Assembly (NCBI GenBank): GCA_964651325.1
Contig: CAZYXP010000057.1
Coordinates: forward strand, 1-18,198
Direction: 5' to 3'
DNA from: JADFOB01 sp964651325
GTDB taxonomy: Bacteria > Planctomycetota > Phycisphaerae > UBA1845
DNA: 18,198 nt
Shown: positions 1-7,752 of the stretch, in pieces
Position numbering within the stretch: position 1 is the stretch's first letter
Layout: each line of letters opens with the position of its first letter
Made by a program: the position numbers and the translations under genes
The notes under the pieces: model-generated
What the model was told of the DNA's origin: nothing
What the model saw: only the letters and a program-made list of their open reading frames with translations
Database searches by the model: none

Positions 1-1
1 G

Positions 2-184
2 ATCACGCCGCAGAACGGAACGATCCCCGTCGGATTCGCCCCCGTCTTCGCCGAGTCCATGAATCTTGGGGGCGGCTCCATACCCGCCACCTCCACCTGG
101 GGCTTGACCATTCTTGCGCTACTCGTTCTTGTCGTAGGGACTGTTTGTTACGGCCGCGTCCACGCCACGTTGAGATGCTGCTAG
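2..184 (+). CDS. 3' end of an exported protein with IPTL/PEP-CTERM-like sorting tail (partial)
   Basis: The reading frame is open from the window edge and ends at TAG 182-184, leaving about 60 C-terminal residues. They contain IPATSTWGLTILALLVLV followed by a few polar residues with arginines. This is the layout of the IPTL-CTERM/PEP-CTERM class of C-terminal sorting signals: a short (I/V)P-x-x-S-x-WG motif, one hydrophobic membrane segment, then a basic tail. Proteins of that class are secreted, held in the membrane by the tail and normally processed by an exosortase or rhombosortase-type protease. That processing is family knowledge and is not shown here. The tail is odd in ending with two cysteines after the usual arginine region. 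The body of the protein lies outside the window, so its function cannot be read. Confidence 0.7.
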   Translation: MTPQNGTIPVGFAPVFAESMNLGGGSIPATSTWGLTILALLVLVVGTVCYGRVHATLRCC

Positions 185-296
185 CGTATTCCCTTGCCAC
201 AGCCCGGCAAACCTTGATGGCCGCTGAACGCGCCGCGTACGGCGAGGCAACCACCTGCCCAACGCGTGGGTCTTGGTGTCTTGGTGGTTGATTTAT

Positions 297-316
297 CCTC
301 CGGGCTACGCCGGAGG
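297..316. other. Intergenic hairpin (7-bp CCTCCGG/CCGGAGG stem)
   Basis: The arms CCTCCGG (297-303) and CCGGAGG (310-316) enclose a 6-nt loop. No T-run follows, so it is not a classical intrinsic terminator. It may end the upstream transcript or be a small dispersed palindrome, since GGGCTACGCC recurs near 17330. The rest of 185-378 shows nothing else I can name. Confidence 0.35.
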
Positions 317-378
317 CCGAGTTTGCGGTAGCATGGCCTGCTGGATTCCAAACGGGCACGGACGAGGATTGCACGCTC

Positions 379-1761
379 ATGGCAGCAAAACAATTGATGT
401 TTCTTTCCATCCCTGGTTTGCGGCCGGGCGATGTCGATGCTTCGACGACGCCTACGCTGTTTCAATGGGCCAATCGCGGCGCGATCGCGGAGTTGACCCC
501 AACCTTCCCCTGCGTCACCTCGCCCGTGCAGGCCACCATGCTGACCGGCTGTCCGCCCTCTGAACACGGCGTGATCGCCAACGGGTTCTATCACCGGCAG
601 CGCGGCGAGGTTGAATTCTGGGTCGCCCACAACGAAATCATCCAGCGTCCGCAAACGTGGGATGTGCTCAACCGAAACGCGCCGCCGCTTACCTCCGCGG
701 CGTGGCACACGCAGAACATCAAAGGCGCCGGAGCGGCGTTCATTGTGACGCCGTCGCCGATTCACAAAGATGATGGCAGTACGAAACTCTGGTGCTATTC
801 CAAGCCCGATGGGTATTACGAATCGCTCATCGAACGCTTTGGCCATTTTCCGTTACAGCATTATTGGGGACCGCTGTCCAACATCGAATCGACGCGGTGG
901 ATCCTCAAGGCGGCCGCCCATCTGGCGGGGCAGCACGCGCCGAACTTTCATTGGATCTACCTGCCGCACCTGGACTACGCGGCCCAGAAACACGGCCCCA
1001 ACAGCCCGCAAGCTCGCCAAGCGCTCGTTGATCTGGATGCTGAGTTGGCGGGGTTTGCGGAAGCGGTGGCCGCGACCGGTGACGCGGAAGAGCTGGCCTT
1101 CCTGGTGGCGGGTGAGTATGCCATGACCGATGTCTCGGGCGTGGTCTACCCCAATCGGCGGCTGCGTGAGGCCGGATTTCTTTCGATCCGAGAGGAGGAC
1201 GGCGGTGAGTATATCGACCTGGCCGCGAGCCGAGCCTTTGCGATGGTGGATCATCAGTTCGCGCATGTCTACGTCCGCGACGCGGCGGATGTTGCGGCGT
1301 GCGCGGAGTTGTTTCGAGCGGATGCAGGACTGGCGGGCGTCTATGCTGGTGGCCAGCGCCAAGAGGTTGGCATGGATCAACCGCGAAGCGGTGAGATCGT
1401 GCTGGTCGCGCAGGATACGCACTGGCTGGCGTATTACTGGTGGCTCGATGACAAACTCGCGCCGCGTTTCGCCCGAACCGTGGACATTCACGCCAAGCCG
1501 GGCTACGACCCGGTCGAGCTATTCTTCGACCCGGCCACCAAGAGTATTCCACTCGATGCTACCCTCGTGAAAGGGTCCCACGGCGCCCCGGCCACGGAGC
1601 CGAGGCATCGGGCGGCTTTGATTTGTTCTCAGGCGTCGGATTTCGTCGAGGAAGGAAGGATGTATCGCGATTTGGATGTGCATGCGATGGCATTGGGTTT
1701 ACTGGGGGGGGGTAGTGTAGTGCTTAAGCATGGCGGAGGCCTATCCGAACCGCGACCGTAA
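379..1761 (+). CDS. Type I phosphodiesterase/nucleotide pyrophosphatase-like (alkaline phosphatase superfamily) protein
   Basis: The 460-residue product resembles type I phosphodiesterase/nucleotide pyrophosphatase proteins, which hydrolyse phosphodiester or pyrophosphate bonds with two metal ions and a threonine nucleophile. The signature FPCVTSPVQATMLTG (residues 43-57) carries the likely nucleophile T47, followed by EHGVIANGFY (62-71). PHLDYAAQKHGP (196-207) supplies D199 and H205 as probable metal ligands, D291/H292 lie in MVDHQ, and H401 lies in GSHGAP. Two canonical metal sites look altered. The N-terminal strand reads FLSIPGLRP, where an Asp is expected, and the usual DHGM is replaced by GEYAM (245-249). 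No signal peptide is visible, so a cytoplasmic location is likely. GAGGA 10 nt before the ATG supports the start. The last residues (about 444-460) are read through a G9 tract into a dispersed repeat that supplies the stop. Substrate unknown. Confidence 0.85.
   Translation: MAAKQLMFLSIPGLRPGDVDASTTPTLFQWANRGAIAELTPTFPCVTSPVQATMLTGCPPSEHGVIANGFYHRQRGEVEFWVAHNEIIQRPQTWDVLNRNAPPLTSAAWHTQNIKGAGAAFIVTPSPIHKDDGSTKLWCYSKPDGYYESLIERFGHFPLQHYWGPLSNIESTRWILKAAAHLAGQHAPNFHWIYLPHLDYAAQKHGPNSPQARQALVDLDAELAGFAEAVAATGDAEELAFLVAGEYAMTDVSGVVYPNRRLREAGFLSIREEDGGEYIDLAASRAFAMVDHQFAHVYVRDAADVAACAELFRADAGLAGVYAGGQRQEVGMDQPRSGEIVLVAQDTHWLAYYWWLDDKLAPRFARTVDIHAKPGYDPVELFFDPATKSIPLDATLVKGSHGAPATEPRHRAALICSQASDFVEEGRMYRDLDVHAMALGLLGGGSVVLKHGGGLSEPRP
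1704..1712 (+). other. G9 homopolymer near the 3' end of the phosphodiesterase gene
   Basis: Nine consecutive G residues encode glycines at about codons 443-445. Insertion of one G would place TAG directly after the run, ending the protein near residue 445. Deletion of one G would also give a stop within three codons. The annotated extension into the following repeat therefore depends on exactly nine G's. Confidence 0.8.
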
Positions 1762-1817
1762 GGAAGCGGCCTGACGGATGCCACCACCTCCACTCCCCTA
1801 CGGTCGCGGTTCGGATA
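1742..1817. repeat. Dispersed palindromic repeat, inverted pair 1
   Basis: TATCCGAACCGCGACCGTA (1742-1760) is matched by its exact reverse complement at 1799-1817, a perfect 19-bp inverted repeat. Both arms continue inward with similar sequence of the form RGGRAGYGG, so each arm is one unit of about 27 bp and the pair is head-to-head. The same unit pair recurs at 3652-3733. The stop codon of the phosphodiesterase gene (TAA 1759-1761) lies inside the left unit. Between here and the GH3 gene there is also a hairpin CACCGC/GCGGTG (1863-1881). Confidence 0.85.
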
Positions 1818-1909
1818 AGAAGCCGCCTGCTTGAGTCATTACAGCAGTGCGATTTATTTGCCCACCGCCTGAATTGCGGTGACACACTTGCCGTACGCGT
1901 GGATAACGC

Positions 1910-3622
1910 ATGGCTAAGCGTAGCTTCATTGATCCTTTGCTAGGCCGGTTGGCCACGGCGCATGCGAAGCGGCAGTACGGCCGGTTTCTTCGCGATGCCC
2001 ATGCCGCGCGCCGCGTGCAGGAAAAGGTGTTGCTCGAAAAGATCGCCCGCAACGCGGACAGCGAGTACGGCCGCGCGCATGGGTTCTCCAAGATCAAAAG
2101 CTACGAAGACTTCGTCAGGCAGGTGCCCGTCCAATCCTACGAAGACCTCCGGCCGTACGTGAGCAAGGTCATGGACGGGCAGACCCGCGCGATGTTCGGC
2201 AAAGGCCAACGCGTGCTCATGTTCGCCATGACCAGTGGCAGCACCGATCGGCCCAAGTATGTTCCGGTGACCAAGGCGTTTTTGGACGAATACCGGCGCG
2301 GTTGGAATGCATTCGGCGTGAAGGCCTTGCTGGACCACCCCAGCGGGTTCCTGAGGAGCATTCTGCAGGTCGTTTCGCCGATGGACGAAAGCCGGACGCC
2401 GCTGGGCATTCCGTGCGGCTCCATCTCGGGGTTGCTGGGTGCCACGCAGAAACGCATCGTCCGGCGCTACTACGTCACACCGCCGGCCACCGCCCATATC
2501 GAGGATTCCGACGCGCGCTACTACGCGATCATGCGGTTTGCCGTCCCCGTAGACGTCGGCTGGCTGGTCACGGCCTCCCCGGCCACACAGGTCAAGCTCG
2601 CGCGAGCGGCCAACGAGCACGCCGCGCGGCTGATTCGCGATGTCCGCGATGGGACGATCCGCGCCCCCGGCGAAATTCCCCCTGGCGTGCTGCAAACGCT
2701 CATGGCGAACGTGAAGCCGGATCCCACGGCGGCGGCACGGCTTGAGACGCTGCTCGATAAAAACGGTTCGCTATTGCCGCGGCATTACTGGAATCTGAGC
2801 TTTCTGGCCAATTGGACCGGCGGAACGATGGGCCTGCATTTGCAGGATTTCCCGGAGTATTTCGGCGACACCCCGGTTCGAGACATCGGCCTGTTGGCGA
2901 CCGAAGGCCGGGTTTCCGTGCCCCTGGTCGATGGCACGCAGGGTGGCGTCCTCGATGTCGGCGGCAGCTTCTTCGAGTTTGTGCACAAAGGCGCTGCGGA
3001 CGGCGATGGCGGCGGCCCGGAGCCGACCGTGCTTCGATGTCATGAACTTGTCGTTGGCGAGGAATACCGCATTCTGCTGACGACCTCGGCCGGATTTTAT
3101 CGATACGACATCGGTGATTACGTCCGCGTTCATCGGTTTGAGGGGCAGGCTCCGGCGATCGAGTTTCTCCATCGTGGTGAGCACACGGCCTCGATAACGG
3201 GGGAGAAGCTGACGGAATGGCAGGTGACGGCCGCCTTCGCGCGAAGTTGTCAGGCGTTGGGCGCCTCTCCCGGCATGTTCGTGCTCTGCCCGAAGTGGGG
3301 CGATCCGCCGAAATACGTGCTTTACGTCGAGGAGCGCGGCTCGCGCTCCACCGACGACAACCTGCGCGACCACGCCTTGCTTGCGGAAACCTTCGACCGG
3401 CAGCTTGGCGAAATTAACATCGAGTACGCTTCAAAGCGCTCGTCCTGCCGCCTTGGCGCCGTGGAGGCGGTGGCCTTGAAATCCGGGACGCTGGCCGAGA
3501 TGGACGCCGATCGCCGCAACCAGCGCGGCGGCGGTAACGAGCAATTTAAGCACCGATACTTGCTCGCCAGTCCCGGCGACGACGCGTCCTTGGCATCTTC
3601 TCGGATCGGAGCCGCTTCCTGA
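1910..3622 (+). CDS. GH3 auxin-responsive-promoter family protein (ANL-type adenylating enzyme)
   Basis: The 570-residue product has the hallmarks of the GH3 family, which adenylates a carboxylic acid with ATP and transfers the acyl group to an amine. Plant members conjugate amino acids to jasmonate or auxin, while bacterial members are mostly uncharacterised. The ATP/phosphate-binding A-loop is TSGSTDRPKYVPVT (108-121). Further motifs are LLATEGR (328-334), GFYRYDIGDYVRV (395-407), the hinge-like GEKLTE (431-436) and NEQFKHRYL (543-551), whose K547 sits where plant GH3 proteins have their C-terminal lysine motif. Length fits the family (about 550-610). No signal peptide is visible, so it is probably cytoplasmic. 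There is no strong Shine-Dalgarno before ATG 1910. The gene follows the phosphodiesterase gene by 148 bp, but the palindromic repeat between them argues against assuming one operon. Acyl substrate and amine acceptor cannot be told from the sequence. Confidence 0.88.
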   Translation: MAKRSFIDPLLGRLATAHAKRQYGRFLRDAHAARRVQEKVLLEKIARNADSEYGRAHGFSKIKSYEDFVRQVPVQSYEDLRPYVSKVMDGQTRAMFGKGQRVLMFAMTSGSTDRPKYVPVTKAFLDEYRRGWNAFGVKALLDHPSGFLRSILQVVSPMDESRTPLGIPCGSISGLLGATQKRIVRRYYVTPPATAHIEDSDARYYAIMRFAVPVDVGWLVTASPATQVKLARAANEHAARLIRDVRDGTIRAPGEIPPGVLQTLMANVKPDPTAAARLETLLDKNGSLLPRHYWNLSFLANWTGGTMGLHLQDFPEYFGDTPVRDIGLLATEGRVSVPLVDGTQGGVLDVGGSFFEFVHKGAADGDGGGPEPTVLRCHELVVGEEYRILLTTSAGFYRYDIGDYVRVHRFEGQAPAIEFLHRGEHTASITGEKLTEWQVTAAFARSCQALGASPGMFVLCPKWGDPPKYVLYVEERGSRSTDDNLRDHALLAETFDRQLGEINIEYASKRSSCRLGAVEAVALKSGTLAEMDADRRNQRGGGNEQFKHRYLLASPGDDASLASSRIGAAS

Positions 3623-3651
3623 CGGGTGCGGCGCAGATAACGTGGTCGCTA

Positions 3652-3733
3652 ATCCGAACCGCGACCGTGAGGGAGTGGCAGTAGTCGCGCGTGCTGAGTC
3701 ATCGGGCCGCTTCCTTATGGGCGCGGTTCGGAT
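3652..3733. repeat. Dispersed palindromic repeat, inverted pair 2
   Basis: ATCCGAACCGCGACCGTGAG begins at 3652, and a head-to-head diverged copy ends at 3733 (its reverse complement begins ATCCGAACCGCGCCCATAAG). Over 28 positions the two units agree at about 22. The outer 12 bases are identical to both units of pair 1. The pair sits between the convergent stop codons of the GH3 gene and thiC, where a bidirectional RNA-end structure would be useful. No T-run adjoins it. Confidence 0.8.
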
Positions 3734-3757
3734 CGGGCGCGGTTGGGAACCGCTACG

Positions 3758-5692
<1,935 letters not shown>

Positions 5693-5699
5693 TGTGGCG

Positions 5700-5706
5700 C
5701 TCCTCC
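5700..5706 (-). promoter_or_regulatory. thiC ribosome binding site
   Basis: On the minus strand GGAGGAG ends 7 nt before the ATG at 5692. It is the strongest Shine-Dalgarno-like match near this gene and decides the start. Confidence 0.85.
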
Positions 5707-5744
5707 AAGAATGCCCCTGTCGGTCGGTATTGGGATGCCACAAT

Positions 5745-5814
5745 CCTCAAGGGGCAGGCCTCATGTGGCTGGCCTCAAGTGGCTCGCCTCAAATGGCCGG
5801 CCTCGAAAACCCGG
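5745..5814 (-). repeat. Five tandem 14-nt units in the thiC leader
   Basis: Read on the plus strand the units are CCTCAAGGGGCAGG, CCTCATGTGGCTGG, CCTCAAGTGGCTCG, CCTCAAATGGCCGG and the degenerate CCTCGAAAACCCGG, directly abutting with a 14-nt period. In the thiC RNA each good unit carries (U/A)UGAGG inside GCCxxxUGAGG. The block lies between the leader terminator, which it slightly overlaps, and the ribosome site. The word CCCCUCAA in the RNA just 3' of the aptamer (5841-5848) is complementary to the UUGAGG of three units. Confidence 0.85.
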
Positions 5815-5833
5815 CGTTCCATGGTTGGCCGGG
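5806..5833 (-). terminator. Intrinsic terminator in the thiC leader
   Basis: On the minus strand CCCGGC (5833-5828), a 12-nt loop and GCCGGG (5815-5810) are followed directly by TTTT (5809-5806). It lies 20 nt downstream of the aptamer's closing stem, the usual position of the expression platform in a transcription-attenuating riboswitch. A second small hairpin (CCCC/GGGG, 5836-5848) lies between the two. The U-run is short, so termination may be partial. Confidence 0.6.
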
Positions 5834-5852
5834 CGCCCCATTGAGGGGATGC

Positions 5853-5969
5853 GTCGCTTCCCTACGCGCGATCCGGTTGCGACCTGGCAGCTTTGCGGAC
5901 GGGGTCGCAAACGGGGGCAGGTTCCAAGGTTTTGATCTCAGCCCGAACTTATCGGACACACCTAGCGAC
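5853..5969 (-). promoter_or_regulatory. TPP riboswitch-like aptamer (THI box) with an atypical P5 arm
   Basis: In the RNA, P1 is GUCGCU (5969-5964) pairing perfectly with AGCGAC (5858-5853). P2 is AGGU (5963-5960) with ACCU (5930-5927). P3 is CCGA/UCGG (5955-5952, 5946-5943) followed by the conserved CUGAGA (5941-5936). P4 is CCUGC (5921-5917) with GUAGG (5865-5861), within GAACCUG and CGUAGGGAA. These words, their order and their position before thiC match the TPP riboswitch family. The part between CCUGC and GUAGG should be a roughly 16-nt P5 containing GGAUAAUGCC. Here it is about 50 nt, and 12-nt arms at 5914-5903 and 5884-5873 pair with a single mismatch. The pyrophosphate-sensing side is therefore not canonical. 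Confidence 0.78.
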
Positions 5970-5978
5970 CTCGCAGGT

Positions 5979-6007
5979 GTTGTAGTCCTTAGCACCGAGC
6001 TCGTCAA
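5979..6007 (-). promoter_or_regulatory. sigma70-type promoter of thiC
   Basis: On the minus strand TTGACG (6007-6002), 17 nt and TACAAC (5984-5979) match the -35 and -10 consensus at 5/6 and 4/6. The predicted start, about 7 nt downstream near 5972, falls right before the first base of the aptamer's P1 stem at 5969. This agreement supports both calls. Confidence 0.65.
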
Positions 6008-6132
6008 CCGAGGCGTGCTTGTCGGATTCCGTTCTCTCGACGCCGTGAAAGAATCAATGGTATGTGTGGAATCCGTCGATTGAATTAGGGAAACGCGGGT
6101 CCATGCCGAGTACGCCGAGCGTGTTTTCGGCC

Positions 6133-6150
6133 TGCGCCCAAGTGGGCGCA
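6133..6150. other. Perfect hairpin upstream of the HDOD gene
   Basis: TGCGCCC and GGGCGCA pair across a 4-nt AAGT loop, a 7-bp perfect stem 56 nt before the HDOD start. No T-run follows. It may be an operator or an RNA leader hairpin. I found no convincing plus-strand promoter in the remainder of 6008-6205. Confidence 0.4.
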
Positions 6151-6205
6151 TTCTGCGCTCCGGTTTGGTTCGATTTTCAGGGTTCAAGCAAAAGGGTGTC
6201 TCTCT

Positions 6206-7129
6206 ATGAACAAGACCGTATTGGATGCGATTAAGAAATCCGCCGCGGTTCCCTCCATGCCGCAGGTTGTGGCGCGGTTCCTTGAAATCATGCAGGATCC
6301 CAACTTTTCCTATTCGGATCTGGTCAAGGTGCTTTCCGTCGATCCGGGCACGGTCGGCGAAATCCTCCGTTTGGCCAACTCGGCGTTGTTCGGTGTTCGA
6401 AACAAAATCGTTTCACTCCGACAGGCGCTGACGCTGCTCGGGCCCAAACGCACCCGATCGCTGATTCTGGGGCGCTACCTGGTGGACACCATTTCTGATC
6501 AGCGCTGCTCGGGCGTGGATATGAGCTACTTCTGGAGGCGGTCCCTGGCGGGTTCGGTGCTCGCGTCCCGATTTGCCGAACGCGTGCTTCCGCGCCTTCG
6601 CGACGAAGCGTTTATCGCAGCGTTATTGGCGGACATCGGCATCCCCATCCTGGCCGAGGCACTGCCGACCGAGTATCAGGACCTGGCGTCGGAGCATTGC
6701 CCGCACGGAAAATCCGTCACGGCCGAGCAGGAAAGCGGCACAGTCGGTGCTACGCACGGTGAAGTATCGGGTATCGTATTGGCGCATTGGGGATTGCCCG
6801 AGAGCATCTGCAAGGCCGTCGTGCTCCACCACGCCGAGAACCCTGGTGAAAGCGATGTTGCCTCGGTGGCCCGGATTCTCAACGCGTCCGATCAAATCGC
6901 CAAGCTCCTTTGTGAAGTCACCGAGAACAGTGAGATCGTTGCCGTTTGCGCCAAAGCGACCCAATTCGCGAACATAGAGCTCGCCGTATTGCCTGAGCTG
7001 TTGCCGACCATCGAGCGCGACATCGAAGAACTCGCCGGCGTGCTGAACATCGATGTCATTCCCAGCAAGGTCTACTCGCTCATCGCTGACGCAGCGCAGT
7101 TGGCACTAGGGCAGCAGGCGGCTCCGTGA
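6206..7129 (+). CDS. HDOD-domain protein
   Basis: The 307-residue soluble protein is an HDOD domain almost throughout (about 10-215), with a helical tail. HDOD proteins are relatives of HD phosphohydrolases. They usually lack catalysis and act in signal transduction, often near motility, chemotaxis or cyclic-di-GMP genes. Visible family features are PSMPQVVARFLEIM near the start, DPGTVGEILRLANSALFG (46-63), IVSLRQALTLLG (68-79), LLADIG (140-145), H184, AHWGLPESI (193-201) and LHHAEN (207-212). The histidine expected before the aspartate in the HD pair is alanine (A142-D143), which fits a non-catalytic domain. AAGGG 9 nt upstream supports the start. It is divergent from thiC and separated from the flagellin genes by a strong terminator, so it is probably transcribed alone. 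Confidence 0.88.
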   Translation: MNKTVLDAIKKSAAVPSMPQVVARFLEIMQDPNFSYSDLVKVLSVDPGTVGEILRLANSALFGVRNKIVSLRQALTLLGPKRTRSLILGRYLVDTISDQRCSGVDMSYFWRRSLAGSVLASRFAERVLPRLRDEAFIAALLADIGIPILAEALPTEYQDLASEHCPHGKSVTAEQESGTVGATHGEVSGIVLAHWGLPESICKAVVLHHAENPGESDVASVARILNASDQIAKLLCEVTENSEIVAVCAKATQFANIELAVLPELLPTIERDIEELAGVLNIDVIPSKVYSLIADAAQLALGQQAAP

Positions 7130-7170
7130 CGCCAGCGCAACGCCAGTAAGACCAATTGCTCTCGATCTTC

Positions 7171-7200
7171 GCTCCTCGCTTTGAAACGGGGAGCTTTTTT
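7171..7200 (+). terminator. Intrinsic terminator of the HDOD gene
   Basis: GCTCCTCG (7171-7178) pairs with CGGGGAGC (7187-7194), 8 bp with one G-T pair. The loop is CTTTGAAA and six T's follow (7195-7200). It lies 42 bp after the HDOD stop codon. Confidence 0.9.
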
Positions 7201-7752
7201 GTGCGCCAAGCACCCGACGCGGCAATGAGCCCGCATCTCGGGCTGAGAAGGCCTCGCCATGCGCTTGTCGCGGTCGTCGCGTCCAAAAAAAAATGGCATA
7301 GCGTTGATCGTCGAAACTCAGCCCGTCCGGTAAGAGCCCACTTGCGGCGGGACGATTTGGGGTGCATGAATGTTATCGGAAACGCGGTCTTGAAGGGGGA
7401 GAACAGGTCCGCATCTGGGGTCCGATTGTACTAAAGGACAATTATCGGCGCGACGATGGTTTGCTTTGTCAAGCGGTCCCAATCCTGGTCCGCTTGGGTC
7501 AGATTCCAGGTTGAGACGGCCTGGCGCTGAGCGAACTCGCCGAACCGCGATTGGGATGGGAAGAAGCGAATGGGTCCCCCCGCGGGGTTCACAGATACCT
7601 TGGTGGATCGATGGTTCGATGTTTATACGCTCGACAGTCGCCAGCGCAATGAGCCTAACGGCGGGCGAGCATCAGGAAGCCAACCGACGCACGACGGGTT
7701 TCGCGTCGGAGTTCGAGGGCTTCAACAGTGCGATTAGGAGGCACGGCCAGAA
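7201..7752. other. Long flagellin upstream region without a convincing gene
   Basis: This 552-bp stretch holds a hairpin AGCCCG/CGGGCT (near 7229-7245), an A9 run (near 7284-7292), sigma28-like words around 7432-7468, a CCCCGCGGGG palindrome near 7578 and the flagellin ribosome site AGGAGG (7736-7741). A 96-codon open frame from 7466 has no family features, overlaps the flagellin start and does not look like protein. A weak plus-strand sigma28-like match is TAAA (7432-7435), 16 nt, GACGATGG (7452-7459). Confidence 0.5.
7442..7468 (-). promoter_or_regulatory. Candidate sigma28 (FliA)-type promoter pointing toward the HDOD gene
   Basis: On the minus strand CAAAGCAA, 11 nt and GCCGATAA match the FliA layout TAAAGTTT-N11-GCCGATAA. 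The -10 is perfect (8/8), the spacing is exact, and the -35 keeps AAAG. It would transcribe away from flagellin 1 and antisense to the HDOD gene. It may equally be a chance match. Confidence 0.35.

Noticed and set aside
5693..5743. Longer thiC start at TTG 5743
   Set aside because: It begins right after an in-frame stop, has no ribosome site and would translate the leader. GGAGGAG clearly serves the ATG at 5692.
7290..7306. sigma54-like TGGCATAGCGTTGAT
   Set aside because: The spacing is one base short and the invariant GC of the -12 element is missing.
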